DNA from: Termitidicoccus mucosus | Lineage (GTDB): Bacteria > Verrucomicrobiota > Verrucomicrobiia > Opitutales > Opitutaceae | Assembly: GCF_038725785.1 (NCBI RefSeq) | Contig: NZ_CP109796.1 | Span: 2,046,001-2,110,000 of the forward strand | DNA length: 64,000 nt | Reading direction: 5' to 3' | Shown here: positions 61,901 to 64,000 of the stretch, one piece after another | Position numbering within the stretch: position 1 is the first letter of the stretch | Layout: each line of letters opens with the position of its first letter | The notes under the pieces: generated by a model | The model's database searches: none | The model's input: only the letters and a program-made list of their open reading frames with translations | Told to the model about the DNA's origin: nothing | Translations under genes and position numbers: made by a program

Positions 61901-64000
61901 CACGGCGACCTACGACTACGCCGGGCAAATCGTGAGCACCGGCGGCACGAAAGGCTTGTATTTGAGCTTCGGCTTGGTCGAGTTGAAGGCGAACACCGGC
62001 ACCAACGTGACCGTCAGCAATGCGGGCACGCAAGACACCGCCAACACGCTGACCGCGAAGCTGACCGGCAGCGGCGGCTTCATCATGAGCGGCACCGGCA
62101 ACTATTTCGTCGGCGGCGCGGCCAGCGACTACACCGGCACGACCAGCGTGGTCAGCGGCACGGTGAGCTTGAACAGCAACAATGGCTTCGGCCAAACGTC
62201 CATGCTGTCCATCACGTCCACCACCGGCGTGAATGTGAACGGCAAAACGCAAACCGTCGGCGCGCTGGCGAACAGCGGCCAGCTCAGCATCGGCGGCGGC
62301 ACACTGACCATCAGCGGCACCAACCGCGCCGGCGCGGCGGTCAGCAGCACCAGCGACGGCGTCTTGAGCGGCAGCGGCGCACTGGTGGTGCAAAGCAGCA
62401 CGCTGACCATCACCAACGCCAACACCGCCCTCACCGCCAGCGCCAGCATCAACAACGCGGCAACGGTGATCGCGAACAACGTCGCCAGCCTCGGCACCGG
62501 CGCGATTGCCGACGACGGCGCGCTCATCTTCAACGCCGCGAGCGGCACGAACCTGAACGCCATCTCCGGCACCGGCCTCGTCACCGCGGCCAACGCCTCC
62601 AGCGTCGTCCTCGGCGGCAGCAACAGCGCCTTCAGCGGCACGTGGGCGATTGCCAACAACAGCGCCTTGATCGCCATCAGCGAGAATAGTCTCGGCGCCG
62701 GCAAAGTCGCCGACAGCGGCACGCTGGTGCTCTCCGGCACTGAAAACTGGACCCTGAAAACTGAAAACTCAATCAGCGGCGCGGGCACCCTGGTCAAGAC
62801 CGGCAGCAACACCGTCACCATTTCCCACAGCAACGCCTACACCGGCAACACGCTCGTCAACGCCGGCACGCTCTCGCTCGCCGCGCAAAACGCCATCGGC
62901 ACCGGCACCGCGGCTATAACCGGCGTGCTCGACCTCGCGCTCACCGGCACTTTTGCGAACAACACCATGGGCACGGGCACCGCGCAACTCAGCGGCGCGG
63001 GCGTGGCCGTCACCGGCACGAACAACAGCTTCACCGGAGCGTGGAACGTGACCGGCAGCGGCACGATGACCAGCCAGCAAAACCTCGGCGCAAGCGGCAC
63101 GGCGCGAGTCGCCATCGCCAGCGGCGGCAACCTTGCGCTCGTCGGCATGGGCGGCGATTACGAATTCAACCAGCAGCTCACCGGCGCGGGCAACCTGCTC
63201 GCCGGCAACTCCGGCACTTTCGGTTTCGGCACGGCGACAGGCACGGCCTTCACCGGCACGGTGCAACTGCAAAACAACACCTTCACCCTGGGCGGCGGCA
63301 ACCTCGTCAACGCGACGCTCAACATCGACACGAACAACAAGACGACCGTCGCCACCGGCACGCAGCAAGTCGGCAACCTGACGCTCAGCAGCGGCACCAT
63401 CGCCTTCACCTTGGACGCGAGCGGCACGGCGGCGGAGGGCGTCATCAATACCGGCACGCTCGCGCTGAGCGGCTCGACGGTGGTGATGGTGGACACGGGC
63501 AGCTTCAACCAAACCCTCCCGCTCTTGCAGCAGGACGAGCAACGCGACATCCAGCTCATCGCCTCGGCCACGCACACCGGCGCGACCCAGGTCAGCGGCA
63601 GCAACCTCGTTGACCAAACCGGCGCGCAACTCACCAACGCCACGCAGCGCGACATCGTGCAAAACAGCGCGACCACCGCGAGTGGCACCTACAACTTTGC
63701 CGCGACGGTGAGCGGCAGCGGCCTGTGGCTGGGCTACGACCTGGTCGCGTTGGAACTGCTCGCCGGCCAGACCACGGTGCTCAACGGCGACCTGGCCAAC
63801 CCGCTTGGCGCGGATGAATTGCACGCGCTCATCAGCGGCGCCGGCAGCCTGCAAATCAGCGCAAGCAGCGCGATCACGCTCAACAACGCCGGCAACACTT
63901 ACACCGGCACGACCCTCGTGACCAGCGGCACCCTCGTTTCCGGTGCGAACAACGCATTGGGCCACACCTCATGGCTCGCGATCTCAAGCACCGCCGCCTA
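34947..64000 (+). CDS. Giant beta-strand-repeat surface protein (autotransporter-type passenger), 3' end beyond window
   Basis: One frame runs from ATG 34947 to the window edge, over 9,680 codons, with no stop. AAGGA at 34936-34940 is a well-placed ribosome-binding site. A signal peptide (residues 1-41, hydrophobic AAAFVFLLLAGG, cut after ARA) leads into NSSWSGSGAGDWGDAANW, a typical opening of verrucomicrobial autotransporter-associated beta-strand proteins. Hundreds of short Gly/Ser/Thr/Asn-rich strands follow, many of the PATR type (KTGAGTLxLxxxNTYTGTT). A Pmp-like block covers about residues 2475-3338, and long duplicated modules fill the second half. The fold should be a very long beta-helix acting outside the cell in adhesion or as a surface layer. 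The anchor (autotransporter barrel, PEP-CTERM or other) is not visible because the C-terminus is outside the window. No adjacent secretion gene is seen. Confidence 0.88.
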   Translation, partial: MNLRTIQHHRRAAAAFAFHRHAAAATAAAFVFLLLAGGARAQNSSWSGSGAGDWGDAANWNPAGAPNAPGANVTVVSTGLVGDRTVTVNVTATLGSLTVNGTDAAYHTTTFAPDGAGSLNFFSTGGPSLINFHGSNRVIINSIVNLGNDLRITAVQDTASYLSTLTLAGAVNLGAGTLSIVGVEPNSTVTISGSVSGTGGIAKSGAGLFYLTNINNTFTGGLALTGGTMAATVRNAAAAGIVIGAVSADNNNLGAGDVTVGGGAVLNINSSGAGAGQFVGLQAGALTVADGGLVRLTENDYRNQFAFRMTGGTLAGGGATSGTLLLERADFNYAGGVITGAPDLVFSTGAAASANNSISVTLNGAAMDGYLGTVQKTGHNALAFTDSGTFRAGELIITSGSGTISLGQATLDLLAGLTYSGTNAPFTNLLTVTNLTQLGLTNQLGASALNLNANAVSNIYLNGHDQTFAAINLAGDARLGLWFNGSTPATLTIGGLAASAAAANSLGQNYLSIYNWTGNPASHPGDGLIAANGNIVKSTGGADLSKIWFRGYAPGAVDIGGGVLAPSDFLTTTLINPGNWFDFATWDVDVPNGAGSKVIIDANAVVSGRFNNLQGQTVTIGHLQSNRATGGLHPSLFVRIQNGTLVFDSGVSGTGSFGRAASIISGPGSVIFDSGAVLNNDLVINTTGAAMQQYQYRSAGVIFGGLNSAANVEVNGSGMALVDAPLFTGTINVNSTLGIGTGSGTSTFTHNGVVVMNQGSVLTNHGYGGADTATFNGRFAIAGDFSMSSVYVNNAGDVALDADRRVNVLAYYTGATSGFLEGTNLVGSGGLMVNTNTSHFYMHSGSNLFSGGLVKTGLGSITASLHSDLVIGELAPGNNYLGSGSITIDGGFVQVNNNGHAIHVRGLLTNNSTFIGGFASSGAGATTFSGTVRAENGSSLTFNGGALTITEDAVWTAGINGMALSANRDVTINTPFQVGYVNLGVSPDTGITQTISSTMAGGITGLGTVAKSGAGTTRLNTIANMDILSVGNGVFEITGDNFIRPRLGPDQPTLIMSGGLLQLDTGTNRFHNLRMEGNAGFLLLNHSALWFNGDGTGGTWSGTAFQLSLANDSGVWTKSDGVTDYYDTFVYFTSTMAFGGGNAWRLGNIAFTGYEQGATFGQTSISGTNVYFLAPTGDPLSEWAGARGTGVDTDRLWSNGGNWINGVPNAVGRIAAVRDLDGLLNNNTIVVDANATIGKLYLESAGAQIFTIGNGGGLLTFNNSGSHALLSNQGLHTGTLSASLKLDSDLEIRQNSANLLYLTSHVTGSGGIIYNTSGTTVLGTANASGTSTSDFTGGFLLVGSTAASIDGAGVGAGQRAIWLGANGSVFGSGSYNGTDAAGSIQSLTIGDGTPGMWYAIAPGDANGDRTSVIDASLRIAGNLFVGRRDVGGGSVPTVTFQSSAPGYVAPGQWSLAGYSVNGVSTTSTINFNQDLEGPGGLVLASGILTVALNGDNSFAGGVTVWAQPTLNIGSDTALGTGTLTVYGGVVAAAGGARSIKNEVAINGGFTVSGTLTLAHSGTSTTALGGNGYITIGNLLVLAASNTLSGTGRLGLIGGGTMRLEGANTYTGNTSIGNGSGNNSDQWRFNLQVADDRAIGSGTLIFNGNARTATLASHGGPITIRNAVQFANYNMGLDGSAGLLTLDPAAGATLYMNTTITVAGTAAFGGNLSLSGTYGITKTGAGTLILNSGNSSYTGTTSLFQGTLVANAGGGNITLGKYVAGESYLGAGDFTFGSNYSVRVLELISTGSVVFADNLGLVGNDAVNTASINVTEQSGAVSGNSVVAYLNPDVSSTISGNATGYLRTPGDLVKNGGGNVTLTGGNLVAGGTFRVQSGTLTLGGGNITTANLQVEGGVLGLDANTTLNNLGRLTLGGGTLALNGHTLTSTLLNVTGTTTVDFTGGLGTLVLANITGDWAGGFLNVTNWDGNPTVGGGVTQFRFTQNAGQTFTSAQLRGIKFANKNSAIAYVAGARVVRLVTDQYELVPLGVGAEWDGGAGNVLWETAAGANWEPDGTPNGPGLVAVFRNLDPALNGKTINATGVVQLGGLVFDSSAANYSFTGAEFQLVNDTLYAANPVYIQMSDANSVQIGNVLKLHSDLTIGHYGTGTLTFDAQITDEGRSLAITKDGPGKVVFNTNNAFTDGFTLLDGTVVANNDLALGTGRVNLNGGTLDSGASNRNLANAFTLNGTVATTGSALTLSSAAGNTLIGASRLVNSNRVTISGTLGGAGSLAKSGAGTLLLAAANTYTGTTTLSSGTLLGGTANIIATSAALVNNSVFALGGFDQLVNNLTGSGTTLLGANTLTVRESADTTYAGLLAGAGHLVKTGGAALTLSGSNTYTGTTFIRGGVLVAGSTVGANANAAAAVNRSALVMFDNPAAGGTLATSGTLAAREQVAAGAAGHLASTAGAGTLTVTATDRTQAAGGAVFVGAGGTYSLSGNISFVNNLAAAGGAIHFDGAGALNLGGGDVLFASNTATSTTAGGGAISSSMLTLGGSAGTLAFTGNTAGIGGAIYAGSRINVTATTAGNLAITGNRATAGNRAGQGGAFYAGGGITLNNSVTGTLVISSNTGAGHGGAFFVQNGGITVGGSYGGILISSNRTTVDYGGAFLTMSGAIVLDSQVAGALVISDNTGDYGGAFFALGDGITLGGSYGAIAITSNTAGAGDGAGGAFFTGNQINVTATTAGDLAITGNRANTQGGAFYAATGITLNNSVTGTLAISNNTAGSRGGAFYAGGGAITLGGRYGGILFASNRASGAGGALYSAGAVTLSATAAGALAFTNNTAGNGAGGAVYSGSAITVGGSYGGILIASNTAAASGTGGAFYASSGITLDTVTAGTLAIGGNYAGNSGGAFYSDSGAITLGGRHGGDLLINSNTAAGSGTVSGGGAFYSGGAVTVSATVAGTLAISGNYAGYSGGAFYSGGVGGITLGGRYGAISVVSNTAGINGSAFYAGNGNITINTVTAGALAVSGNHADGYGGALYAISGSITLSGSYGAIAITANTTGAGAFGGGAFYGYNGITINTVTAGTLAIGGNYTGGNYAGGVGGAFYAGSGGITLGGTHGAIAITSNTASGGIGAGGAFYASTGNITLDTVTAGTLAISGNYAGSSGGAVYTGNNGGITLGGSYGGDLLITSNTARAGTGGAFYSGSGITINTVTAGTLAISGNYASSAGGAFAAGSGSITLGGSYGAISVVSNTAANVPSGDGGAFYSAGAVTLGGTSGGILFASNRAGDDGGALYGGGGVTLSATSGGAYAFVGNTANDNGGAIYSGGNFRLNLASGTLTATGNTANGGGGGFLYVNSGSALFDLAAGAVAQIGDAGSWLANSDQILTGNNVSLVKTGAGALDLWAGNTIGGNILHHGGTLAISGSGLVRSATNGVLSGTYTQSAGAVLAIDAAAHADADAYLFARSATLAGALAVANFTGSDNGAGRASQILSNSQLVIHTTAAVSGTFDTLSGVAASGPRNYLYTGGYITGGTDYWVGTILSWYASATHSHGVFDLASGTFEVDALSALHGAAGVGLVNQTADPAQNWDGQSLTKLGTGTLILSATNTYTGTTTVNGGVLAITGWTGSNARGIINSGTVNVSGSGVWSATNFTIGTVGQSGTGVLLVQDTGSVAAAENLAVTGTAALTVSGSGGVSIGAALLVGDGADAVVTVGGAGSLLAANGLFTDGGVSGTFALNVAGSGSVRLGAVQVYNYGNFTITVSDTARLVTDWNASLLAYGGTTALAVGGSGRVTIGGYLEMMADAGAGEVVTGSVGGAGVLEVGANFDLLGAALTVSDTGLVSVGDTMTVRGTAALGISGSGLVTAGGTYSQETDSTLTLTLTGTLNSRGAFITATAAQLDGTLAVSNAANMSGTYATASAVANSALQYLVTATGGTISGTFATITVNGTANNAINAALPDYLHGGAFKTASGTSYVLGVGLRWLADAANGNGAFTIGSGSSFNVDIALSDTLGAASYDNGWDGKSLTKLGTGTLTLSANNNYSGTTTVNGGVLNVTGWTGSTARVVIGANATDSGTVNVSGYLGSLGNLTVGGTGAGVLNVAAGGTAGAGFNVNLGEQTGASGTVSVSGGGLLLAGQYLNVGDQGAGWLNIAAGGTVAGNYDVIAMGYDGAGVAEVAGVWTNTVFQVGDYGSGTLAITGGGKVLTATWGGINTDAASPRASTVTISGSGWWDLGGDFRIGGYEGSGTLTLTNSGSLTTAGNATFGVYQDAAFVTVGGTALFAAAGDIINGSDSTASLTVSGSGLVTAGGVYSQNAVSTLTLDASGNGVIARGTNDAFVYANTATVGGTLAVNGAASISGTHATASAVANSALQYLVTATGGVISGTFATITVNGTANNAINAALPDYLHGGAFKTASGTSYVLGVGLRWLADAANGGGAFTIGSGSSFNVDIALSDTLGAGSYDNGWDGKSLTKLGTGTLTLSASNTYTGTTAVSGGVLDITGWTGSNAAGIVDGGTVNVSGVWRATDRITVRNTGVLNVAAGGTASANGGSYGFYVQSGGTVSVGGVLLGNHFVNQSVVTISGTGLVDVTNFEMSANNGLTTVSGSGLLDANYLHIGYYSGGNLLAVTDSGSVRAGSSGLLIGSNNYGVNNRVTVGDSGRVDSDSIILVGDGGNGALIAGGLGTVSAGGNITVGNSTTGSGSVTISGTALVTTASNFILGSGGAGALAVTDSGTVTAGGTYSQNAASTLTVGITDSTRTSAYIVAQNATLSGTLNVTGAVLNVTATSVSQVLAGGTTLLLRTTGGIAGDFSTKTGAALDNDGRDFIVSGAFKTADGRDYVLGRTLAWFSGSETGQGDFTLGAGETFTVDATLSDTNSFVTYASGWDGRTLTVTSSNAGTLIVTSSNNFSGGASVNSGTLRLQNLHGTGSGAVSAGAAGVLDLSGTGSYANNTGGGGTAVISGSVAVTGSNSIAGWLVTGNGLVTSQTNLGNGVVTIDDGNLTVSAANWAFTNRLTGDGTLTADLTGGGTFAFAQSATHATAFSGAVDMESGFFRLDNISAGIVTNTPASGTGVMRDATLILGASGSTLIDSGTYYLGGLTFDGGVLKVNMIDATRPMGALTIGDLSAPGTGKLTLDNATIVNGGAPTFSGADFFWHDSGTLYSAIVRATGSVTDVGAQMDLYDFSGSPISDATEKQINENGGVSGTATYDYGAQVVKDATSGTGLFLAYMLRELHANSGTSVMLDNAGTQDTANTLTAKLTGPGGFVMSGTGRYYIGAADSDYTGTTSVISGTLALYSNNALGQTSHASLASPASLDLNGKTQTVGALSGAAGSTLLFNSGTLTISGTSAAGAPQNSVSNGALSGSGALIVQSNTLTVSGSNGGLAASVTVNGAATVIANHVSALGNTGTLAVESAGSVRFAGSTGTLSKQIAGAGLVTATNASNVILGGTNTSFSGTWQIAADSALKATGSASLGAGKVADSGTLVLGAPSSAPSQDWTLNPANLITGAGALVKEDANTITISHSNAYTGNTLVNAGTLALTAQNAIGTGTATITSVLDLAFTGTFANATAGTGTARAGATAIAITGNNAQFAGLWDIAAAASATMTAQQNLGASGATGAKVNIASGGNLALTGMGGGDYTFNQALTGAGNLLVNNSGTLNFGNAMGTAFTGTVALRNNRFALSSGSNTLPLANATLNIDTDNKTTVGSGTQNVGNLALSAGTLAFNIAGSGTAAEGVIKTGAVSGNGTVIQVNLANLGSNSLLPLLQQDEGKSILLVDGTTGGGSLNFVDQNGSALGSGVSQNIVQSGNAVATGTYNFSGSFASGDITLGYVLTALDLNAGYTTLLSSDTASPPQGNEFHALISGSGNLELAATNTITLNNVNTYTGTTFITGGAVVLGTNSALGSTSLLSLASLTSLDLNGKTQTIGALSGSAGSTLLFNSGTLTISGTSAAGAAQNSVSNGALSGTGALIVQSNTLTITNANTALTASTTINNAATVIANNIASLGTGAITDDGALIFNAATGTNTNAISGAGLVTATNAANVILGGTNSGFSGTWAIAADSALKAISANSLGSGLVSDNGKLTLGGAVDYAVSNTITGSGNVLKEDTNTVILSGSNTYSGTTTVDGGALNITGWTGSTARVVIGGSAGTSGTVSVSGYLNATGDNNYTGIVVGSNGAGVLNVTGTVSGSINGGGSWSVVAGYTNGSGVINVSDSGYLFSATQMIAGYYGAGAVNLTDSGSLRVGSDFWISYVSSGSGVVSVGDNALLEVGGRLVVGYAGTQNAKLNITDSGTVHAAGNVTVGGSHSMYGYTTGTVTVSGSGVLATDASVYLGGGDPPISGASGKGTLTVAGSGLVTAAGTYSQNAQSTLTLDAAGRGLNDAFVYANSATVGGTLAVTNAANISGTYATASAVANSALHYLVTATGGVISGTFATITVNGTANNAINAALPDYLHGGAFKTASGTSYVLGVGLRWLADAANGGGAFTIGSGSSFNVDIALSDTLGAGSYDNGWDGKSLTKLGAGTLTLSASNNYSGTTSVLGGELLVTTSGSAAGIYNSAAGLINGGTAMVSGSGVWSVASHLSVGAIGGGHGVFTATDSAVILSGSQFNVAGESTGTATAVISGSARVTAGYLNMETGESGHSALTVKDSGSLATDSLSTYAVLYAWENSEAALTVTDRGVVSFASGLTMFAENSGTTALNLSGSGRVTVAGELFAASYDGNSQLGINLSDSGRLAVGGDLTLAADPGNTLALNISGSGLVTVSGAYAQNENSALTVSASGGGIVRGTNDAFIYAKSATIGGTLSVTNAGEFSGTYVTASSVTNSALQYLVTATNGAISGTFATITVNGTNNNAINAALPDYLHGGAFKTASGTSYVLGVGLRWLADAANGGGAFTIGSGSSFTVDIALSDTMGAASYGNGWDGRTLTKAGEGTLLITGSNHYTGNTLVNAGTLRLTAQNAIGTGTASVTGVLGLAFTGTFANATAGTGTARAGATAIAITGSNAQFAGLWDIAAAASATMTAQQNLGASGATGAKVNIASGGTLALAGMGGDYEFNQALTGAGNLLVNNTGTFGLGNATGANFAGSVILQNNRFALGGTNTLALGNATLTVSDGNHTAVGSGTQNIGNLSLQTGTIRFTLDASGTAAAGIVNTATLTFSGSTHLIVDTGSFNTALPLLQQDEGKTLRLINSTALAGTAGQVGSQYLRDANGNQLTSSSTRSIVQSSATTALGTYDFGANVSGSGLWLAYELQTLNLLAGRTTELTNDTAFITGGAELHAAVSGSGHLQISASAAITLNGANTYTGSTAVSSGTLILGANNALGQTSMLSTTSTASADLNGKTQTVGALANSGTLDFHSGTLTLSGTAQSSTAGGVLAGSGALIVQSNTLTVTGTNGTLLVSASISGSATVVVTDVLGLGRGAITDSGALAFDGATGINANTISGAGLVSATNGANVVLGGSNSAFTGTWAIANNSAFKATGSASLGDGKVNDSGTLKLGGITNYELQITNVISGAGVVVKEDANTVTISHANNHTGGSVINAGTLKLTNLQGTGTGNVVNNAGLDLNGAGSYANNISGTTTAVNAITASGVGISGTNTAFTGTWNVTGSGTMTAQNNLGASGTAKVNIASGGDLSLVGMGGDYEFNQALTGAGNLLVNNTGTFGLGAATGTAFTGTVALQNNQFALSGGNTLALANATLKPDANNYTAVGSGTQTVGNLTLSAGTLGFTIASSGTAAEGVIKTGTVSGNGTVIQVNLANLGSNSLLPLLQQDEGKSILLVDGTTGGGSLNFVDQAGSALGSGVSQNIVQSGSTVATGTYNFSGSFATGDITLGYVLTALNLNSGFTTLLNGDVTAPALGNEFHASISGAGNLQLAATSTITLNRTNTYTGTTFITGGAVVLGTNSALGSTSLLSLASLASLDLNGKTQTVGTLSGSAGSTLLFNSGTLAVSNGGASSGTLSGAGALNVSGNNLVITNANTALTVSTSIATTATATLQNVAGLGTGNITDSGVLAFDAATGTNANTISGTGVVSATNAANVILGGSNSAFTGTWAIANNSAFKAVSADSLGDGKVAGSGTLKLGGAANYALNTTNSISGAGVVVKEDANTVTIGHANTYTGNTLINAGTLKLTNLQGIGTGNVVNNAGLDLNGAGSYANNISGTTTAVNAITASGVSISGTNSAFTGTWNVTGSGTMTAQNNLGASGTTKVNIASGGDLSLVGMGGDYEFNQALTGAGNLLMQNTGTFGLGAATGSAFTGTLQLKSNTFTLSGSNLQNATLNVDANNKTTVATGTQTVGNLALSAGTLAFNIASSGTAAEGVIKTGAVSGTSTIIQVNLASFGTNSLPLLQQDEGKAILLVDGATGSGSLNFVDQNGSALGSGVSQNIVQSGNTVATGTYNFSGSFATGDITLGYVLTALNLNAGYTTLLSSDTASPPQGNEFHALISGNGNLQLAATSTITLNNVNTYTGTTFITGGAVVLGTNSALGSTSLASLASPASLDLNGKTQTVGALSGSAGSTLLFNSGTLAVSNGGTSSGTLSGAGALNVTGNNLVITNANTALTATGSVATSATLTLNQANSFGTGNITDSGVLAFDAATGTNQNTISGAGTVSATNAANVVLGGNASGFTGTWAIANNSAFKAVSADSLGDGKVAGSGTLKLGGAGSYALNTTNTISGAGVVVKEDANTVTIGHANNYTGNTYVNSGSLRLTATNAIGSGTASVTGVLDLGLTGNYANNTIGSGTAKVSGNVNLTGSNTVANWQVTGSGTVGAQTNLGAGKVNLAGGKLTVSAANWNFTNEVWGSGTLVADLSGTFSFAQSATSANAFNGAVDVQRGFFQLDHVAAGVNNSATSGTGIMKNATLTLGASGSTLIGSGTYYLGGLAFDGGVLQLNMTDATRPVGTLTVGDLSAPGGSVVQLDKGTFVSGSVPNGTDFFHHDTGAIYQALVTATGSVSDAGQLLALQDFNGNSIGNPNLTGIQENGGISGTATYDYAGQIVSTGGTKGLYLSFGLVELKANTGTNVTVSNAGTQDTANTLTAKLTGSGGFIMSGTGNYFVGGAASDYTGTTSVVSGTVSLNSNNGFGQTSMLSITSTTGVNVNGKTQTVGALANSGQLSIGGGTLTISGTNRAGAAVSSTSDGVLSGSGALVVQSSTLTITNANTALTASASINNAATVIANNVASLGTGAIADDGALIFNAASGTNLNAISGTGLVTAANASSVVLGGSNSAFSGTWAIANNSALIAISENSLGAGKVADSGTLVLSGTENWTLKTENSISGAGTLVKTGSNTVTISHSNAYTGNTLVNAGTLSLAAQNAIGTGTAAITGVLDLALTGTFANNTMGTGTAQLSGAGVAVTGTNNSFTGAWNVTGSGTMTSQQNLGASGTARVAIASGGNLALVGMGGDYEFNQQLTGAGNLLAGNSGTFGFGTATGTAFTGTVQLQNNTFTLGGGNLVNATLNIDTNNKTTVATGTQQVGNLTLSSGTIAFTLDASGTAAEGVINTGTLALSGSTVVMVDTGSFNQTLPLLQQDEQRDIQLIASATHTGATQVSGSNLVDQTGAQLTNATQRDIVQNSATTASGTYNFAATVSGSGLWLGYDLVALELLAGQTTVLNGDLANPLGADELHALISGAGSLQISASSAITLNNAGNTYTGTTLVTSGTLVSGANNALGHTSWLAISSTAA
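42370..44960 (+). repeat. Pmp-like GGA[FIL]/[FI]xxN repeat block in the giant protein
   Basis: About two dozen units of roughly 33-36 residues alternate GGAFYAGSGGITLGGSYG-type and SGTLAISGNYAG-type strands. Each has a GGA[F/I/L/V] motif and an [F/I]xxN motif (FTGN, FASN, ISGN, ITSN), the defining tetrapeptides of chlamydial polymorphic membrane proteins. The DNA of neighbouring units is very similar. Confidence 0.75.
46651..47073 (+). repeat. Long internal repeat A, copy 1
   Basis: Encodes ASAVANSALQYLVTATGG through LPDYLHGGAFKTASGTSY, LRWLADAANG and GWDGKSLTKLGTGTLTLS. The unit is nearly identical to copies starting near 47986, 54136 and 55372. Confidence 0.85.
47986..48412 (+). repeat. 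Long internal repeat A, copy 2
   Basis: Same module as 46651-47073, with only scattered base changes and GGG in place of GNG after LADAAN. Confidence 0.85.
54136..54560 (+). repeat. Long internal repeat A, copy 3
   Basis: Same module, almost identical to copy 2 over the HGGAFKTASGTSYVLG to GWDGKSLTKLG stretch, although about 6 kb away. Confidence 0.85.
55372..55745 (+). repeat. Long internal repeat A, copy 4
   Basis: Same module with more changes at both ends (GYGNGWDGRTLTKAGEGTL-like finish), pointing to an older or recombined copy. Confidence 0.8.
57437..57467 (+). repeat. Translated heptamer array (AATTACG) in the giant gene
   Basis: Four and a half copies of AATTACG, one with a base change, encode ITNYELQITN. 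The equivalent position of the next tandem unit (near 59180) encodes AANYALNTTN from non-repetitive DNA, so the array replaces normal coding sequence with no change of length or frame. Confidence 0.8.
60404..60441 (+). repeat. Translated 9-mer array (GTCCCTTGC type)
   Basis: Four tandem 9-mers encode TSLASLASPASL just before DLNGKTQTVGAL. Comparable arrays lie at 50832-50868, 52644-52680, 56910-56945, 58664-58701 and 62196-62222, always at the same place in the module; two of them use GTCCATGCT/GTCCACCAC variants. Confidence 0.75.
62739..62770 (+). repeat. Translated heptamer array (TGAAAAC) in the giant gene
   Basis: ACTGAAAACTGG, a three-base interruption, then CTGAAAACTGAAAACTC encode TENWTLKTENS directly before ISGAG, the same module position as the AATTACG array at 57437. 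Confidence 0.7.

Overview
The window looks like chromosomal DNA of a GC-rich member of the Verrucomicrobia, most likely an Opitutaceae-type bacterium. This is inferred from overall composition, from the mix of housekeeping genes, from a verrucomicrobial-style giant protein made of autotransporter-associated beta-strand repeats, and from the abundance of short 'word-like' tandem repeats and REP-like palindromes between genes. No ribosomal RNA is present, so the assignment cannot be made firm.

Positions 1-16,600 are ordinary housekeeping chromosome: the end of a TPR-like protein, tRNA-Val, endonuclease III, the glycine decarboxylase P-protein, a pirin with a divergent LysR regulator, tRNA-Gly, a flavin reductase, AMP nucleosidase, an ABC permease, an EamA exporter, histidyl-tRNA synthetase, an EttA-type ABC-F protein, a histidinol-phosphatase-like enzyme, Sua5 and ribosomal protein S18. 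Positions 16,670-24,110 form a branched-chain amino-acid block. On the + strand, ilvBN is preceded by a Leu/Val-rich leader peptide and an attenuator whose terminator and antiterminator can both be drawn exactly. Convergent to it on the - strand is a methyltransferase-leuC-leuD-acetolactate synthase gene cluster, with a divergent LysR gene at its head. Together these cover the acetolactate step and the isopropylmalate isomerase step of valine and leucine synthesis.

Positions 25,220-26,802 hold two AT-richer genes of unknown function that look acquired. They are followed by a PEP/pyruvate-binding-domain protein, a D-Ala-D-Ala carboxypeptidase and elongation factor P. A tyrosine recombinase with a small excisionase-like gene (31,794-33,499) is followed by about 1.45 kb of non-coding DNA packed with inverted and word-like repeats. 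From 34,947 to the end of the window a single open frame runs without a stop for over 9,680 codons. It has a signal peptide, beta-strand (PATR-like) repeats, a Chlamydia Pmp-like GGA[FIL]/[FI]xxN block and kilobase-scale internal duplications. Its C-terminus lies outside the window.

The most striking cross-cutting signal is a set of composite repeat elements. Arms of heptanucleotide tandem repeats, inverted relative to each other, flank a short, often GC-rich spacer. Four lie between genes, but two sit in frame inside gcvP, lengthening its linkers by about 45 and 70 residues. A different 24-27 bp palindrome is read in the same frame (NPLG[YC]KP) in both gcvP and sua5, a cloverleaf-like palindrome forms the 5' coding end of ilvN, and heptamer or 9-mer arrays are translated within the giant adhesin. 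This resembles Rickettsia palindromic elements and cyanobacterial STRRs, but is seen here in core metabolic genes of a probable verrucomicrobium.
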